From Argonema galeatum A003/A1 (GTDB lineage: Bacteria > Cyanobacteriota > Cyanobacteriia > Cyanobacteriales > Aerosakkonemataceae), in the NCBI RefSeq assembly GCF_023333595.1, contig NZ_JAIQZM010000013.1, positions 7,555-71,554 of the forward strand: 64,000 nt of DNA. The letters are read 5' to 3'. The notes beneath the pieces are model-generated. The model searched no databases, was not told the origin of the DNA, and saw only the letters and a list, made by a program, of their open reading frames with translations. Positions 52,978 through 62,865 of this stretch are shown in pieces (position 1 is the first letter of the stretch; each line of letters starts with the position of its first letter). The position numbers and the translations under genes were made by a program.

Positions 52978-54453
52978 ATGGAAAGAATCATAGACACGAT
53001 CTTAATACAAATAGCTAGGCTGTTTACAGCTAGTTTGTTTAAAATAGGAGATTACCCTGTTTCAATCAGTTCAATAGGCGAACTGATTATATCCCTATTA
53101 ATAGCTATTTACATTTCTAACGCTCTGAGCAATTTTCTCAAAGAGCGGCTGCTTGTCAGAATAGGAATTGACGAAGGAAACCGAGAAGCGATCGCGGTAA
53201 TTGTTCGTTATGTAACAGCAGCATTAGGCATTATCATCGTTCTGCAAAGTGTTGGATTTAACCTGGGCTCTTTGGCGATATTAGCAGGTGGTTTAGGAGT
53301 TGGTATTGGTTTCGGCGTACAGGATTTAACAACAAACTTCGTCAGCGGTTTGACATTACTGGTAGATCGACCTGTCAAGGTGGGAGACTATATTGAATTA
53401 GAAAATTTGATGGGAACTGTCAAGAAAATATCTATTCGCTCTACCATCATCAAAACAAATGATAATTCTTCTGTAATCGTTCCCAACAGCACTATGATTG
53501 GGAACAAAATTGTTAACTGGAGTTACGATAGTTCAAACTTCTGTCTGCGAATACCCGTATCAGTAGCAGAGCATAACGACCCCTTATTAGTGACAGAAGC
53601 ACTTATAACTTCTGCCTACATGGAATCGGCAGTTTTATACAATCCCAATCCCAGAGTATTATTTTTAGGGTTTGGGGAAGAAGGACTTAAATTTGAACTC
53701 TTGGCTTGGATCGAGCAGCCCAATCAAAGAGAATTCATTAAAAGTTCTTTGTATTTTGCAATTGAATATAACTTCCGCAAACAAGGAATCAATTTCCCCG
53801 CCGAAGAAAGGCATTTATGGTTACAGAATCCAGAAGTTTTGGCTGGCTTGTTCCAGAAAGCCGAGCCTACAGATGACATTGACAAAGATGGAACTCAAGC
53901 GACAGATCGCGAGCCAACTTTGCAGCTTGTTCCTAAAAAGCAATTATCCCTCAGCGACTTAATGCGCCAGATAGTATACTTTAAAAATCTTAACGACATA
54001 GAATTGCGGAAATTAATTGAAGCGGGATATCGGCAACGCCTAGTGGCATCCCAAATTCTATTTCGCGAAAATGACCCAGGCGATGCTTTTTATATCATCC
54101 TGTCAGGCTCTGTAGAAGTTTTTGTAGAAAAAATTAACAAACATCTTACCAACCTGGTAGCAGGGCAATTTTTCGGAGAACTTGCTTTAATGCTGGGAAT
54201 CCCCCGCACTGCCACCGTCAGGGCGCTAGAAGAAACATTTCTGTTCGCTATCAACAAAACGGGGTTCCAAAAACTCTTAAAAGAGCATCCAGAGTTTTAC
54301 GAGCAGATAGTTAAAGAGTTAGGAAAACATCAAGAAGAGCTAACCGCTAGACAAAAACAACTGCGAGAAATGGGTTTGGTAGATGCAACCGAAGACGACC
54401 AAAATCCTGTAGTTTGGGTCAGAAAACGGCTAATAAACCTTTTTAACCTTTAA
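52978..54453 (+). CDS. MscS-family channel with C-terminal cyclic-nucleotide-binding domain
   Basis: The 491-residue protein has about three membrane helices (to about 110), and the pore helix with the Gly/Ala pattern ILAGGLGVGIGFGVQDLTTN. A beta domain follows (LVDRPVKVGDYIELENLMGTV). A cyclic-nucleotide-binding fold lies at about 340-450, with VAGQFFGELALMLGIPRTAT as its phosphate-binding cassette. This matches the bacterial bCNG class, so gating by cAMP or cGMP instead of, or beside, tension is likely. The next gene is a second, different MscS. Confidence 0.88.
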   Translation: MERIIDTILIQIARLFTASLFKIGDYPVSISSIGELIISLLIAIYISNALSNFLKERLLVRIGIDEGNREAIAVIVRYVTAALGIIIVLQSVGFNLGSLAILAGGLGVGIGFGVQDLTTNFVSGLTLLVDRPVKVGDYIELENLMGTVKKISIRSTIIKTNDNSSVIVPNSTMIGNKIVNWSYDSSNFCLRIPVSVAEHNDPLLVTEALITSAYMESAVLYNPNPRVLFLGFGEEGLKFELLAWIEQPNQREFIKSSLYFAIEYNFRKQGINFPAEERHLWLQNPEVLAGLFQKAEPTDDIDKDGTQATDREPTLQLVPKKQLSLSDLMRQIVYFKNLNDIELRKLIEAGYRQRLVASQILFRENDPGDAFYIILSGSVEVFVEKINKHLTNLVAGQFFGELALMLGIPRTATVRALEETFLFAINKTGFQKLLKEHPEFYEQIVKELGKHQEELTARQKQLREMGLVDATEDDQNPVVWVRKRLINLFNL

Positions 54454-54638
54454 CTTAGTCACCCAGCAACCGGATTTGATATCATATCTACCGTCCCCCA
54501 TACAGGTGACTGGAATGTTATAAATGAACTTGCACAACGCTTAATATTGGAGTATGCCAAACTATATTTGCTTTGGCGTGTCCATAGAGCGTATCGTATT
54601 AAACGAGAGTAACCGCTAAATATTTAAGGCAGGCACCA

Positions 54639-56264
54639 ATGATTGCTATCTTGGACTTCCCAACTGTACTAGCAGCGTCCTTATCCTTTCTCCCAGATAA
54701 CTTGGCCCCTTTCCTGGGAGCCTTGATCGTCGAGGCAATTGTCGCTTTCGTACTGTACATAGCGCTTTTCTATATACTGCGAGCCTTGTTTCGCCAAATG
54801 GAAAGCGATGCAGCCCTCGTTAGCCTGACTGTCTCGCGTATCCCAGTTCTAATTATTTTCATACTTGTCAGCCTAAAATTCTCCTTTCGACAGTTAGGCT
54901 CAAGTCCCGTCATTGATTTGTTTCAGAGAGGGTTCAGCGCCTTCCTGGTTCTGACTGTGACCCACTTGATTGCGCGGCTATTTACTGAAGTAGTTGTCTA
55001 CTACTTGAAAGCATACGCTAGAAAAAGCGAAGCTGTCTGGGACGACATATTGATCCCAATACTAGGACGAACCATTCCATTTTTAGCTTATCTGATTGGT
55101 TTTTCTCTTTTCTTGCAAACATTTGGGGTTGATTTAACTGGAATCGGGTTAGCGTTAGGTAGTATTACCGTTGTACTTGGCTTGTCGGTCAAGGAGATTT
55201 TAAGCGACTTTTTTGGCGGTTTGGTTTTGTTGATCGATACACCCTTTCAATTCGGAGATGTAATCCAAATGAACGGGTCAATGGCGGTCATCAAAAACAT
55301 CGGCATCCGGGTGACCAAGTTATATATGATCGATACCCATTGCGAGCTGTATACGCCAAATTCTGCCTTGGGAAGTAAAGATATAATTAACCTCAGTCGT
55401 CCCACTCCGCACTTTGCTTATTCAACTAATATCGCAGTCAGAGTGGATGCCGACCCGGTGACAGCAACAAAAATCTTGAGAGAAATTGTTCTCGGACATC
55501 CAGATACATTGGGAGATCTTGAAGAAAAACTAGAATATTTAGACCACTTCTATGGATGGGATCATGCCGAACCAGGTAAGCTGTCCAAGAGGGAAGCAGG
55601 ACGCCTCCGGGTATTAGCGGAAATAGATGTGAACAAGCAACTGAAAAAAATTGAAGATGAAGTTGAGGATTTGGTTAACAAAATCAAGAGTCTGGAAAAA
55701 GGAGGATTGGATAAAGATGAACTCAAAATTGTTCTAAAAGAATACATAGATGTGTTGAACTTGGTTGGCTTGCAGGTAGTAGCAGAACGCAAGGGTAAAC
55801 GGGTGCGTTACAGACTTGAAGAAGAAGTAGAGCCAGCTTTGAAAACCACCCTCATCGGATATATTAGAGCCTGGTATCAAGCCTGGTTAAAAGACCCCGA
55901 TTTGGTAGTTGAAGACTTCAACATCTTACCGGAAGAATGGGAGCAAAAAATTGACATTCTTAAGGGCAAAATGAACAAACTTTATCAGAGAATGGCTAAC
56001 CCTGGAGGAGACGAAACTAGGTTAGATGATTATGCGATCAAGTTTGTAGAGTGGTTGCACGAAAACTTCAAAGAATCCAAAACCCTGTGGAAAGAGCCAA
56101 AAATTCGGCTGATGGACATCCAAGGTTCCGGTATGCAATTTACCGTCAAGTTCTACGTTGACAATATCAGGTTAGAACATTGGGAGCGGGGCTATCGGGT
56201 CAGCAATGAAGTGCGTAGAGAGATGGTGCGGCGGTTGAGACAAGCTTACATTTACAACACATAA
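54639..56264 (+). CDS. MscS-family mechanosensitive channel with long C-terminal region
   Basis: The 541-residue protein has about five membrane segments and the MscS pore region (GIGLALGSITVVLGLSVKEI; LLIDTPFQFGDVIQM). A long, charged, partly coiled cytoplasmic tail follows (KKIEDEVEDLVNKIKSLEKG). It shares only the MscS core with the preceding gene. An intrinsic terminator follows directly. It probably protects cells at osmotic downshift. Confidence 0.85.
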   Translation: MIAILDFPTVLAASLSFLPDNLAPFLGALIVEAIVAFVLYIALFYILRALFRQMESDAALVSLTVSRIPVLIIFILVSLKFSFRQLGSSPVIDLFQRGFSAFLVLTVTHLIARLFTEVVVYYLKAYARKSEAVWDDILIPILGRTIPFLAYLIGFSLFLQTFGVDLTGIGLALGSITVVLGLSVKEILSDFFGGLVLLIDTPFQFGDVIQMNGSMAVIKNIGIRVTKLYMIDTHCELYTPNSALGSKDIINLSRPTPHFAYSTNIAVRVDADPVTATKILREIVLGHPDTLGDLEEKLEYLDHFYGWDHAEPGKLSKREAGRLRVLAEIDVNKQLKKIEDEVEDLVNKIKSLEKGGLDKDELKIVLKEYIDVLNLVGLQVVAERKGKRVRYRLEEEVEPALKTTLIGYIRAWYQAWLKDPDLVVEDFNILPEEWEQKIDILKGKMNKLYQRMANPGGDETRLDDYAIKFVEWLHENFKESKTLWKEPKIRLMDIQGSGMQFTVKFYVDNIRLEHWERGYRVSNEVRREMVRRLRQAYIYNT

Positions 56265-56278
56265 AATCTGCAAATTGC

Positions 56279-56320
56279 AGGGCTTGCTGAGACAGATGTG
56301 ACTCACAAGCCCTTTTTTTT
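56279..56320 (+). terminator. Intrinsic terminator of the second MscS gene
   Basis: AGGGCTTG (56279-56286) pairs with CAAGCCCT (56306-56313) and is followed by eight T. It starts 15 bases after the stop codon. Confidence 0.8.
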
Positions 56321-56330
56321 TAAGAATATT

Positions 56331-56530
56331 ATACCAAATCCGGGTTGGTTACCCCCTTTAATTTTTGGCCTAAACATTGTAGAGACGTTTCATGAAACGT
56401 CTCTACAGCCTAGAGACATAACGGGGGGCGAAGCATTCGGGCATATAATTTATTGGTTAAAACCGAAGATTTACTACCCGAATGCTAATGCCTACGGCAC
56501 GCTATGCGCGTTCGCCCCTACACAATCTTG
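56331..56530. mobile_element. Composite repeat with MITE end, 30-bp perfect palindrome and GAAGCATT core
   Basis: ATACCAAATCCGGGTT (56331) is the left end of the 150-bp element family. It is followed by a loopless 30-base palindrome (56378-56407; TGTAGAGACGTTTCA and inverse). Then come GGCGAAGCATTCGGGC and CCGAATGCTAATGCC, with a GCGCGTTCGCCCC tail. The family right end is missing. The open frame through it is spurious. Confidence 0.65.
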
Positions 56531-56653
56531 TGGCGGGAACGGAGTAAAACTTATTCCTCGTGGACTTGACAAAATGTGAATAACCCAGCTAATTTACGAT
56601 TGCTTCTAAGATTTTTCTCTTTACTTAGATTGATTGATATCAGCACTCATTTT

Positions 56654-57820
56654 ATGAATATTCTGCTACTAAGCGTCCACCCTCCTCATGGAGGCGGGTC
56701 AGCCCACTCCAGTCAAGAACTTGCCTGCGGATTACGCAGTCTTGGGCATGAAGTTTTGCACATTGCTCCCTACAAACAAGCAATTAATCTAGTGCAATAT
56801 CCTGGATTAATGTGGATTCAAGCTGACGGGGCTAACGATCTAAATATTACACCCCTGGCATTATCAGATATCGATCGCCAATTTCAAAGGGCCTATCAAA
56901 ATTATGGCCCTTTCGATTATGTAATTCTCGGTCGCGAGTGCTTTCTCTGGCATCTCCCCGCTATCCGCCGCGTTCATGGCAATAAGCCGATTGTACTTAT
57001 ATGTCGGGGAGGCTACATTAACCGCCTTGCTTCGAGAGAGCCAATTGAACCGTCCCTAAGACAAAAACTGATCGGCTTCTATCGAGACTGCGACAAAATA
57101 GTTTGTATAGCCCGCTATCTTGCCGAATCTATAAAAGGTGTAGTTGGCGTCAACAATACCGTTTTCTTACCAAACCCAATTAATCTTCCCGCCTTCAATC
57201 CGAATACTAATTTTTCACCCTTCAATCCCACTTACAACTATCAGCGAACATCAGAAGAACCGATTAGGTTACTGATGGCGGCTCAACTGAAATCGAGAAA
57301 GAAACCGTTGGATGCGGTGGAAATTATGCGAATTCTAGCAAGTGAGGGAGTGAACGTCCACTTGACTGTGTGTGGCGATGGCCCCGATCGCACAGAAATG
57401 TTGTATCGCATCAAGAATTATGGTTTAGAAGACCGCATTGTCTTAAAGGGCAAGGTTTCTCGGCAACAGGTACTCGACTGTATGAATAATGTGGAAACTA
57501 TCCTGCTTTGTTCGGAGTCGGAGGGGCGGCCCCGCGTGCTTCAAGAAGCGATCGCCGCAGGTAAGGGGATAGTTGCTTACGACAATGCCGGTTCGCGAGA
57601 GGTAGTTAATGAATGGTCCGATCGATGGCCTTTGGGTCGTCTTGTTTCTATTGGAGATATTACTGCTGCTAGTGGGGCAATTTTAGATTTGGCTCGCTAT
57701 TTTCGGTCAAAGCCGGAACCGTTACCTCCGCCACAACTCCCTAACCCGATCGAGGTGCTTTATGAATATGAGTTGATGCTCAAAAATTTGAATGTTCAAG
57801 CACTAAAAGCGGTATTTTGA
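56654..57820 (+). CDS. Glycosyltransferase family 4
   Basis: The 388-residue GT-B protein starts MNILLLSVHPPHGGGSAH, with the usual Gly-rich N-terminal loop. It has AAQLKSRKKPLDAVEIM, VCGDGPDRTEM and the EX7E motif SEGRPRVLQEAIAAG. The start at 56576 is unlikely, as the family begins at 56654. The acceptor is unknown. It is separate from the other glycosyltransferases in the window. Confidence 0.85.
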   Translation: MNILLLSVHPPHGGGSAHSSQELACGLRSLGHEVLHIAPYKQAINLVQYPGLMWIQADGANDLNITPLALSDIDRQFQRAYQNYGPFDYVILGRECFLWHLPAIRRVHGNKPIVLICRGGYINRLASREPIEPSLRQKLIGFYRDCDKIVCIARYLAESIKGVVGVNNTVFLPNPINLPAFNPNTNFSPFNPTYNYQRTSEEPIRLLMAAQLKSRKKPLDAVEIMRILASEGVNVHLTVCGDGPDRTEMLYRIKNYGLEDRIVLKGKVSRQQVLDCMNNVETILLCSESEGRPRVLQEAIAAGKGIVAYDNAGSREVVNEWSDRWPLGRLVSIGDITAASGAILDLARYFRSKPEPLPPPQLPNPIEVLYEYELMLKNLNVQALKAVF

Positions 57821-57847
57821 TCGACGGGACAAACCTCACCCCCCCAA

Positions 57848-57910
57848 CCCCCCTCTCCTCCAGAGGAGAGGGGGGAGAAATACTCCCGTCCCCGTTGACG
57901 GGGACGGGAG
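57848..57910. repeat. Two tandem perfect 13-bp-arm hairpins
   Basis: CCCCCCTCTCCTC/GAGGAGAGGGGGG (57848-57875) and CTCCCGTCCCCGT/ACGGGGACGGGAG (57883-57910), each with a two-base loop. They lie between the convergent glycosyltransferase and lrtA genes and may act as a two-way terminator or be inserted repeats. Confidence 0.7.
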
Positions 57911-57996
57911 GGGGCAAGGGGCAAGGGGGTGGGGTTCGACTGTCCCGCTTTAAACTGGTAGCCTGAGATCGCAGCTAACAGCTTCTGGGCCCGGTC

Positions 57997-58653
57997 TTAA
58001 GTTTTATGTACGTTTGACTTTTCGGGTGCAGCATTACTGCTGTGGGCTGTTTTACCATTTTTGCGATCGCTATGCCCATTCCCCTGACGCGGCTGAATCA
58101 CCCCGTAGCCGCCGTGGTTGCGTTCGTACATGACGTTGATTTCGCCGGTTTCAGCATTGCAGAACATATAAAAGTCGTGGTCTACTAGCTGTAGCTGTTC
58201 TAGGGCTTCATCAATGGTCATCGGCGGCATGGCAAAATACTTGGTACGCACTACTTCGCCGGGAAGTTCTGGAGTGCGATCGCCAATCAAATCCGCTGCT
58301 ACTGGCGTTTCTTCTACTACCTCGCTAGTTTTAGGCTGAGCTTGAGTCTTTTTATCAAGACGTTTTTCTTTGTACTTCCGCAGTTTGCGGGCAATTTTAT
58401 CAGCTACTAGGTCTATGCTCGCGTATAAACTTTCACTTCCTTCTTCAGCACGAATTACTGCGCCGTTGGCGTAAATAGTCACTTCAGCAGTCTGCTTAGA
58501 GTTTATCCTCGGATTGCGGGCCACTGATAAATGCACATCAATCTCATTGGTTACGTTTAGAAAGTGGCTTGCCGCCTTTTCTATTTTTTGATGTACGTAC
58601 TCACGAATTGCATCGGTGATTTCAATATTTTTGCCATGAATCACAACGTTCAT
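57997..58653 (-). CDS. lrtA: Long ribosome hibernation promoting factor (LrtA/HPF)
   Basis: The 218-residue protein has an N-terminal HPF/RaiA domain ([20 protein letters not shown], about 1-100) that binds the small ribosomal subunit, a linker, and a C-terminal domain ([20 protein letters not shown], about 140-195) that pairs ribosomes into 100S dimers. ATG 58653 has GGGAG eight bases upstream. A longer frame to 58824 is leader. In cyanobacteria this is the light-repressed transcript gene lrtA, whose leader affects mRNA stability. The upstream gap (58654-59089) fits such a leader. Confidence 0.92.
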   Translation of the reverse strand: MNVVIHGKNIEITDAIREYVHQKIEKAASHFLNVTNEIDVHLSVARNPRINSKQTAEVTIYANGAVIRAEEGSESLYASIDLVADKIARKLRKYKEKRLDKKTQAQPKTSEVVEETPVAADLIGDRTPELPGEVVRTKYFAMPPMTIDEALEQLQLVDHDFYMFCNAETGEINVMYERNHGGYGVIQPRQGNGHSDRKNGKTAHSSNAAPEKSNVHKT

Positions 58654-59089
58654 ATTCAATTCTCCCGCTGAATAGTCCATCATAATGCAGGCATATTTTT
58701 TGCCTGCGTCTACCTTTGGTATGAAAGGAAAGTTTAGCAGAAATTGCTGCTTTCCACGATCGCATTTTCTGCGTCGGTTGATTCCAAAACGCTGATATCT
58801 TCCATAGGTCAATCCCAAATCCAAAATAGATTGACTTGAGCCTAAGCCACGCCCGGATTGGAAGTTTCTTTGGACGATTCCACCAACTAGGGTTTCCAGA
58901 GGGACGGTGGGCTAGAGCCGCCTCAACCTTGTGGGCTTCCTCCTATTCGCATTGAGGTTATATATAAAACAGTAGCACTTTGTATTCTGGAGTACATAGC
59001 CCTTTGGCTTCTCTTCAAAATCTTTTGCATCTGTTGACATTTCTTGATTTCCGTTTCTGGATTCTAACGAAATTTAACGTAAATTACTC
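58654..59089 (-). promoter_or_regulatory. Long leader/promoter region of lrtA
   Basis: No gene is seen except the spurious frame extension. A TATATAA-like -10 candidate lies on the minus strand at about 58960-58968. If used, it gives about 300 bases of leader before lrtA, like the long leader described for Synechococcus lrtA. lipB starts on the other side. Confidence 0.35.
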
Positions 59090-59809
59090 TTGATTTTTGT
59101 GGTGATTTCAAGTAATAGTAAACGGTTTGCTTGTAATAATGAGCCGCCCGATCGGGTCTGTTGGCTGTACAACCAAGGAATAGTGGAGTATTCAACGGCT
59201 TGGGAGTGGCAGCGATCGCTCGTAGGGGAACGCCGAGACAACCCCAGCCTAGAGGACATCCTCATATTGCTGGAACATCCACCCGTGTATACGCTGGGAC
59301 AGGGAGCCAGTCTAGAATTTCTCAAGTTTGCTCCAAAGCAAACAAGCTGGGAGGTACACCGGATAGAGCGGGGTGGTGAAGTGACTTACCATTGTCCCGG
59401 TCAACTTGTCGGCTACCCGATTCTGAATTTACGATATTACCAGCAAGACCTGCACTGGTATCTGCGACAGCTGGAAGAGGTGTTAATCCGCGTGCTGGCT
59501 GATTACGGATTGAAAGGGGAACGGCTGGCCGGTTTTACAGGCGTCTGGCTGCAAGGACGCAAAGTAGCTGCTCTAGGTATTAAAGTTAGCCGTTGGATTA
59601 CCATGCACGGCTTTGCTTTAAACGTTTGTCCAGATTTGGAAGGGTTTAAGCAAATAGTGCCTTGTGGGATTTCAGACAAGCCGGTAGGCAGTTTAGCAGA
59701 ATTTATTCCCGAAATCGATATAAACCAAGTGCGTCAGCAAGTAGCAGCCTCCTTTGCTGAAGTGTTTGGAGTTCACCTGATTGAAAAACAGAGTGATATC
59801 TACAGGTGA
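59090..59809 (+). CDS. lipB: Octanoyltransferase (lipoate biosynthesis)
   Basis: It moves octanoyl from acyl-carrier protein to lipoyl domains of pyruvate and glycine-cleavage enzymes. The [20 protein letters not shown] segment, the LGIKVSRW lysine and the catalytic cysteine in [10 protein letters not shown] are present. Start is uncertain: TTG 59090, or GTG at 59099 or 59102, no ATG being near. The stop is followed by a GAAACCGGGTTTCTG repeat. Confidence 0.92.
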   Translation: MIFVVISSNSKRFACNNEPPDRVCWLYNQGIVEYSTAWEWQRSLVGERRDNPSLEDILILLEHPPVYTLGQGASLEFLKFAPKQTSWEVHRIERGGEVTYHCPGQLVGYPILNLRYYQQDLHWYLRQLEEVLIRVLADYGLKGERLAGFTGVWLQGRKVAALGIKVSRWITMHGFALNVCPDLEGFKQIVPCGISDKPVGSLAEFIPEIDINQVRQQVAASFAEVFGVHLIEKQSDIYR

Positions 59810-59940
59810 GTGAGGCGATCGGAAACCGGGTTTCTGAGGTGACAGTGCGTAAGTCCTATGACTTTTTCCTTTCCCTCTCCCACTCACCCTTATTTGTGTG
59901 ATAAGTTTTGCTTGATAGGCATATATAGAAGGTGTACCCA

Positions 59941-61878
59941 ATGACAGACACCACGGAGCGCAATGGCTTAGAGGTAACAGAGTACGTTTCCGTAGCCGGT
60001 TCTGTTGCAGGGACGGTAGTGGCAGTTTTTTCCCAGCAGCTGATCTATGCGGCTGCTCCCCTGACTTTAGCTCTTTCCCTGAGCCTGATCAACCGACGCC
60101 GATTCGAGCAGACGTTCCAGCAGAATATGACTGCTGTCTTGTCTGAGATGGGAACTCGCGTCAGACAAGTAGATCGGGAAATATCAGAGGAGATGCAAGC
60201 TTTAAAAGGATCGGTTCAAAATCTGTCTCTTTCGCCCAAACCCGTTAATCTTAATCCCATCCAGGAAGAACTCTCCCAGATGGGACAGCGGTTTGATACT
60301 TTAGAACTCGCCATAACCAGCCTGATTTCCTCAGCTAGCGGCGAAAACTTCGCTTTGCCGATCGACCAATTAAAGCAAATAGCTCAACTTCCGGCGTCGT
60401 TTAACCCCAATTACTTAGAGCAACAAATCCAGCAACTGCAAGAAAATGTTTCCTCTCTAACAGAGGCGTTTAACCACCGGGAAGATCTTATTCGTATAGA
60501 AGAGATCAGACAAATCGCTGCGGAAGTTCAACAGCAGCTTTCTGCATTTGCTCCACCACCTGCACCCTTCGATCCCAGTTACCTGGAACAACAGATTCAG
60601 CAAGTCCAAACAAATGTATCTTTAGTAAGTGAGACTTTTAACCAGCGCCTAGAAGAAGTTAGGAAAATTACATCTGAATTTCAATACCATCTTTCTGCAC
60701 TTCCTCCAGCAACTCCACGCTTTGACCCCAGTTATTTAGAGCGAGAGATTGAAGAATTAAAGGGATCGCTCACCCAGGTAGAACAAGTTACTCGCTCTAA
60801 CCTAACTCAGCTAGAACAACAGAACCTTGGAGTTGCTGGTTCTATGGGTTCTATGGGGTGGAAATCTAGTGAAGCACAAGAGTTAACCCAGATAGGGTCT
60901 GAAGTTAAACAGCAAATTTCTGCAATTGGCGATCGCTTCGATCCCAGTTATCTGGAAGAGGAAATTCAACAGCTTAGAAAAGAACTCCAATTTCTACACG
61001 AAGTGCTACAAAGTTTACGGAATCCTAGCGAAACTGTCGATCGCGTGGCCATTGATTCAGTCTACACAAAATTAAACGCTCCGATCGCCAATCCGGGTGA
61101 GTTTTGGCGATCCAAACTTCAGCGACTGGTGGAATGCGCCGCTCATATGTTTAAGGTGCAGTCGCAGACTGCTGTACAGTCGCAAGGGGTGCGATCGCAA
61201 CAAGTTAGTGAGGACGATCCCCAGACGGGGATACACTCTAAGGTGGAGAATTTATCAGGCCAGTCTCAACCAACTACTTATAACTATACCCTAGAGCAAG
61301 AAACTGTTAGCCCTAGTGGAATCGAATCAGCGCAGAAAAAAGTTGATGCTGTTCTCACTAATGTGACAGAATCATTAGTCGCCGGAGTCTTCCAACTCTT
61401 CGATAGTAGACAGCGCCAGCAGCCGGAGGTAGAGACGGTGGTTCCTGTACGCGATCGAACTACTCAGTTGCTACTAGAAGAACAGCAGATTGAAGTCACC
61501 TCCATGTCCATTGAGGTTACTTCTGACCGCGAAACTGAATTTTCAAGCAATTCAGAATATCAACAAACGGCTCAGTTGCTAGCAGAACAGCAGATTGAAG
61601 TCAATCCCATGCTGCTTGATATTGCTTTCTCCCAATATACGGAATTGTCAAGCAATTCGGAATATCAAGAAACGACTCAATCGCTACCAGAACAGCCGAT
61701 TGAAGTCACTCCCATGCTGCTGGAGGTTGCTTCTGACCAAGAGACTGAATTAGACAACAGTACGGAGAATAAACAAACGACTCAATTGGTAGTAGAAAAG
61801 CAGATTGAAGTCAATCTCATGCCGATTGAGGTTACTTCTGACCAAGAGACTGAATTGAAAAGTAATCAAAATCAATAA
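59941..61878 (+). CDS. Repeat-built membrane coiled-coil protein, function unknown
   Basis: 645 residues. A hydrophobic hairpin (about 17-50) anchors the N-terminus. Four heptad blocks follow, each led by FxPxYLE (FNPNYLEQQIQQLQ, FDPSYLEQQIQQVQ, FDPSYLEREIEELK, FDPSYLEEEIQQLR), so coiled-coil segments of about 60-110 residues repeat. The last about 150 residues hold four copies of a VTSMSIEVTSDRETE-like unit with QQIEV. No catalytic motif is visible. Start ATG 59941. The next gene follows within 20 bases, so they are likely co-transcribed. Confidence 0.7.
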   Translation: MTDTTERNGLEVTEYVSVAGSVAGTVVAVFSQQLIYAAAPLTLALSLSLINRRRFEQTFQQNMTAVLSEMGTRVRQVDREISEEMQALKGSVQNLSLSPKPVNLNPIQEELSQMGQRFDTLELAITSLISSASGENFALPIDQLKQIAQLPASFNPNYLEQQIQQLQENVSSLTEAFNHREDLIRIEEIRQIAAEVQQQLSAFAPPPAPFDPSYLEQQIQQVQTNVSLVSETFNQRLEEVRKITSEFQYHLSALPPATPRFDPSYLEREIEELKGSLTQVEQVTRSNLTQLEQQNLGVAGSMGSMGWKSSEAQELTQIGSEVKQQISAIGDRFDPSYLEEEIQQLRKELQFLHEVLQSLRNPSETVDRVAIDSVYTKLNAPIANPGEFWRSKLQRLVECAAHMFKVQSQTAVQSQGVRSQQVSEDDPQTGIHSKVENLSGQSQPTTYNYTLEQETVSPSGIESAQKKVDAVLTNVTESLVAGVFQLFDSRQRQQPEVETVVPVRDRTTQLLLEEQQIEVTSMSIEVTSDRETEFSSNSEYQQTAQLLAEQQIEVNPMLLDIAFSQYTELSSNSEYQETTQSLPEQPIEVTPMLLEVASDQETELDNSTENKQTTQLVVEKQIEVNLMPIEVTSDQETELKSNQNQ

Positions 61879-61897
61879 CTAAAAGGTTATATTGCAA

Positions 61898-62851
61898 ATG
61901 ATAGCCAAACGAGCGTCCCGTGCGATCGGCCCGACGTTTATTCTCACAACGGTTTTAACCATCCTCTTTTCTCTAACTGGCTACCTGGGAGAATTACACT
62001 ATATTCTAGACCTCACCTCCAGCTTTAAACTGCAATATTTGGTTATTGGATTCTGTACCTTCTTTTTCTTTTTGATTACTCGCCAAAAAGCTTGGTGTAT
62101 TCTTAGTCTTTTTTGCATTTTAATTAACTTGATTGAAGTGCTGCCGTGGTATTTGCCTCAAACTGCGATCGCCACTCCAACAGCCGCACAACAATTTCGA
62201 CTTTGGCAGTCCAATGTTTTATATAGAAACAAACAGTATTCTCAGGTAATATCCCTAGTAAAGCGAGAAGACCCAGATCTAGCAGTTTTTATAGAGGTCA
62301 GCGAGTCTTGGGAAAAAGAATTAACAGTTTTACAAGAGATTCTTCCCTATTCTGTTGTTCACCGAGATGACTCGCGATTCGGAACAGCTATTTATAGTAA
62401 AATACCGCTGCAAAAATCATCAATTCAATATTTGGGTGAAGGCAAAAAAACTATATTTGCACAGATAAAACTTAAAGATAAAATTCTTTCAGTTTTAACT
62501 ATTCATACTAGCATTCCTACCAAAAAATCTAGTTTTAATTTCCGAAATAAAGAACTAGCAGAACTGGGAGATTATATAGCAAAAATAAAAACACCAGTTT
62601 TGGCGCTCGGCGATTTCAATATAACGATGTGGTCGCCGTATTACAAGCATTTTGTACATCAGACAGGCTTGCGGAATGCGCGATATGGCTTTGGCGTCCT
62701 ACCGTCTTGGCCTACTTATTATATGCCGCTATTATCCATTCCGATAGATCATTGTCTGGTAAGTCCAGAAATTAAGGTTTTGAAGGTTCGGACTGGCGGG
62801 AATGTTGGTTCTGATCATTTGCCTTTAATTACCGATTTAGTTATATATTAA
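61898..62851 (+). CDS. Membrane-anchored endonuclease/exonuclease/phosphatase-fold protein
   Basis: Three membrane helices (about 13-33, 47-65, 67-88) precede an EEP domain with a glutamate in DPDLAVFIEVSESW, LTIHTSIP, LALGDFNITMWS, PIDHCLVSP and GSDHLPLITDL. All EEP metal and nucleophile positions (E, D/N, H) are visible, so a phosphodiesterase or phosphatase activity on the outer face is plausible. ATG 61898 is preferred. Partner of the preceding coiled-coil gene by spacing only. Confidence 0.8.
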   Translation: MIAKRASRAIGPTFILTTVLTILFSLTGYLGELHYILDLTSSFKLQYLVIGFCTFFFFLITRQKAWCILSLFCILINLIEVLPWYLPQTAIATPTAAQQFRLWQSNVLYRNKQYSQVISLVKREDPDLAVFIEVSESWEKELTVLQEILPYSVVHRDDSRFGTAIYSKIPLQKSSIQYLGEGKKTIFAQIKLKDKILSVLTIHTSIPTKKSSFNFRNKELAELGDYIAKIKTPVLALGDFNITMWSPYYKHFVHQTGLRNARYGFGVLPSWPTYYMPLLSIPIDHCLVSPEIKVLKVRTGGNVGSDHLPLITDLVIY

Positions 62852-62865
62852 TAAGCGATCTCGTC

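Noticed and set aside
56298-56579. 93-residue plus-strand frame
   Set aside because: It spans the terminator, a MITE end and a 30-bp palindrome, so it is a chance frame.
58840-58960. Possible tRNA in the lrtA leader
   Set aside because: A CCACCAA string and short stems are present, but no cloverleaf with anticodon and T-arm could be formed.
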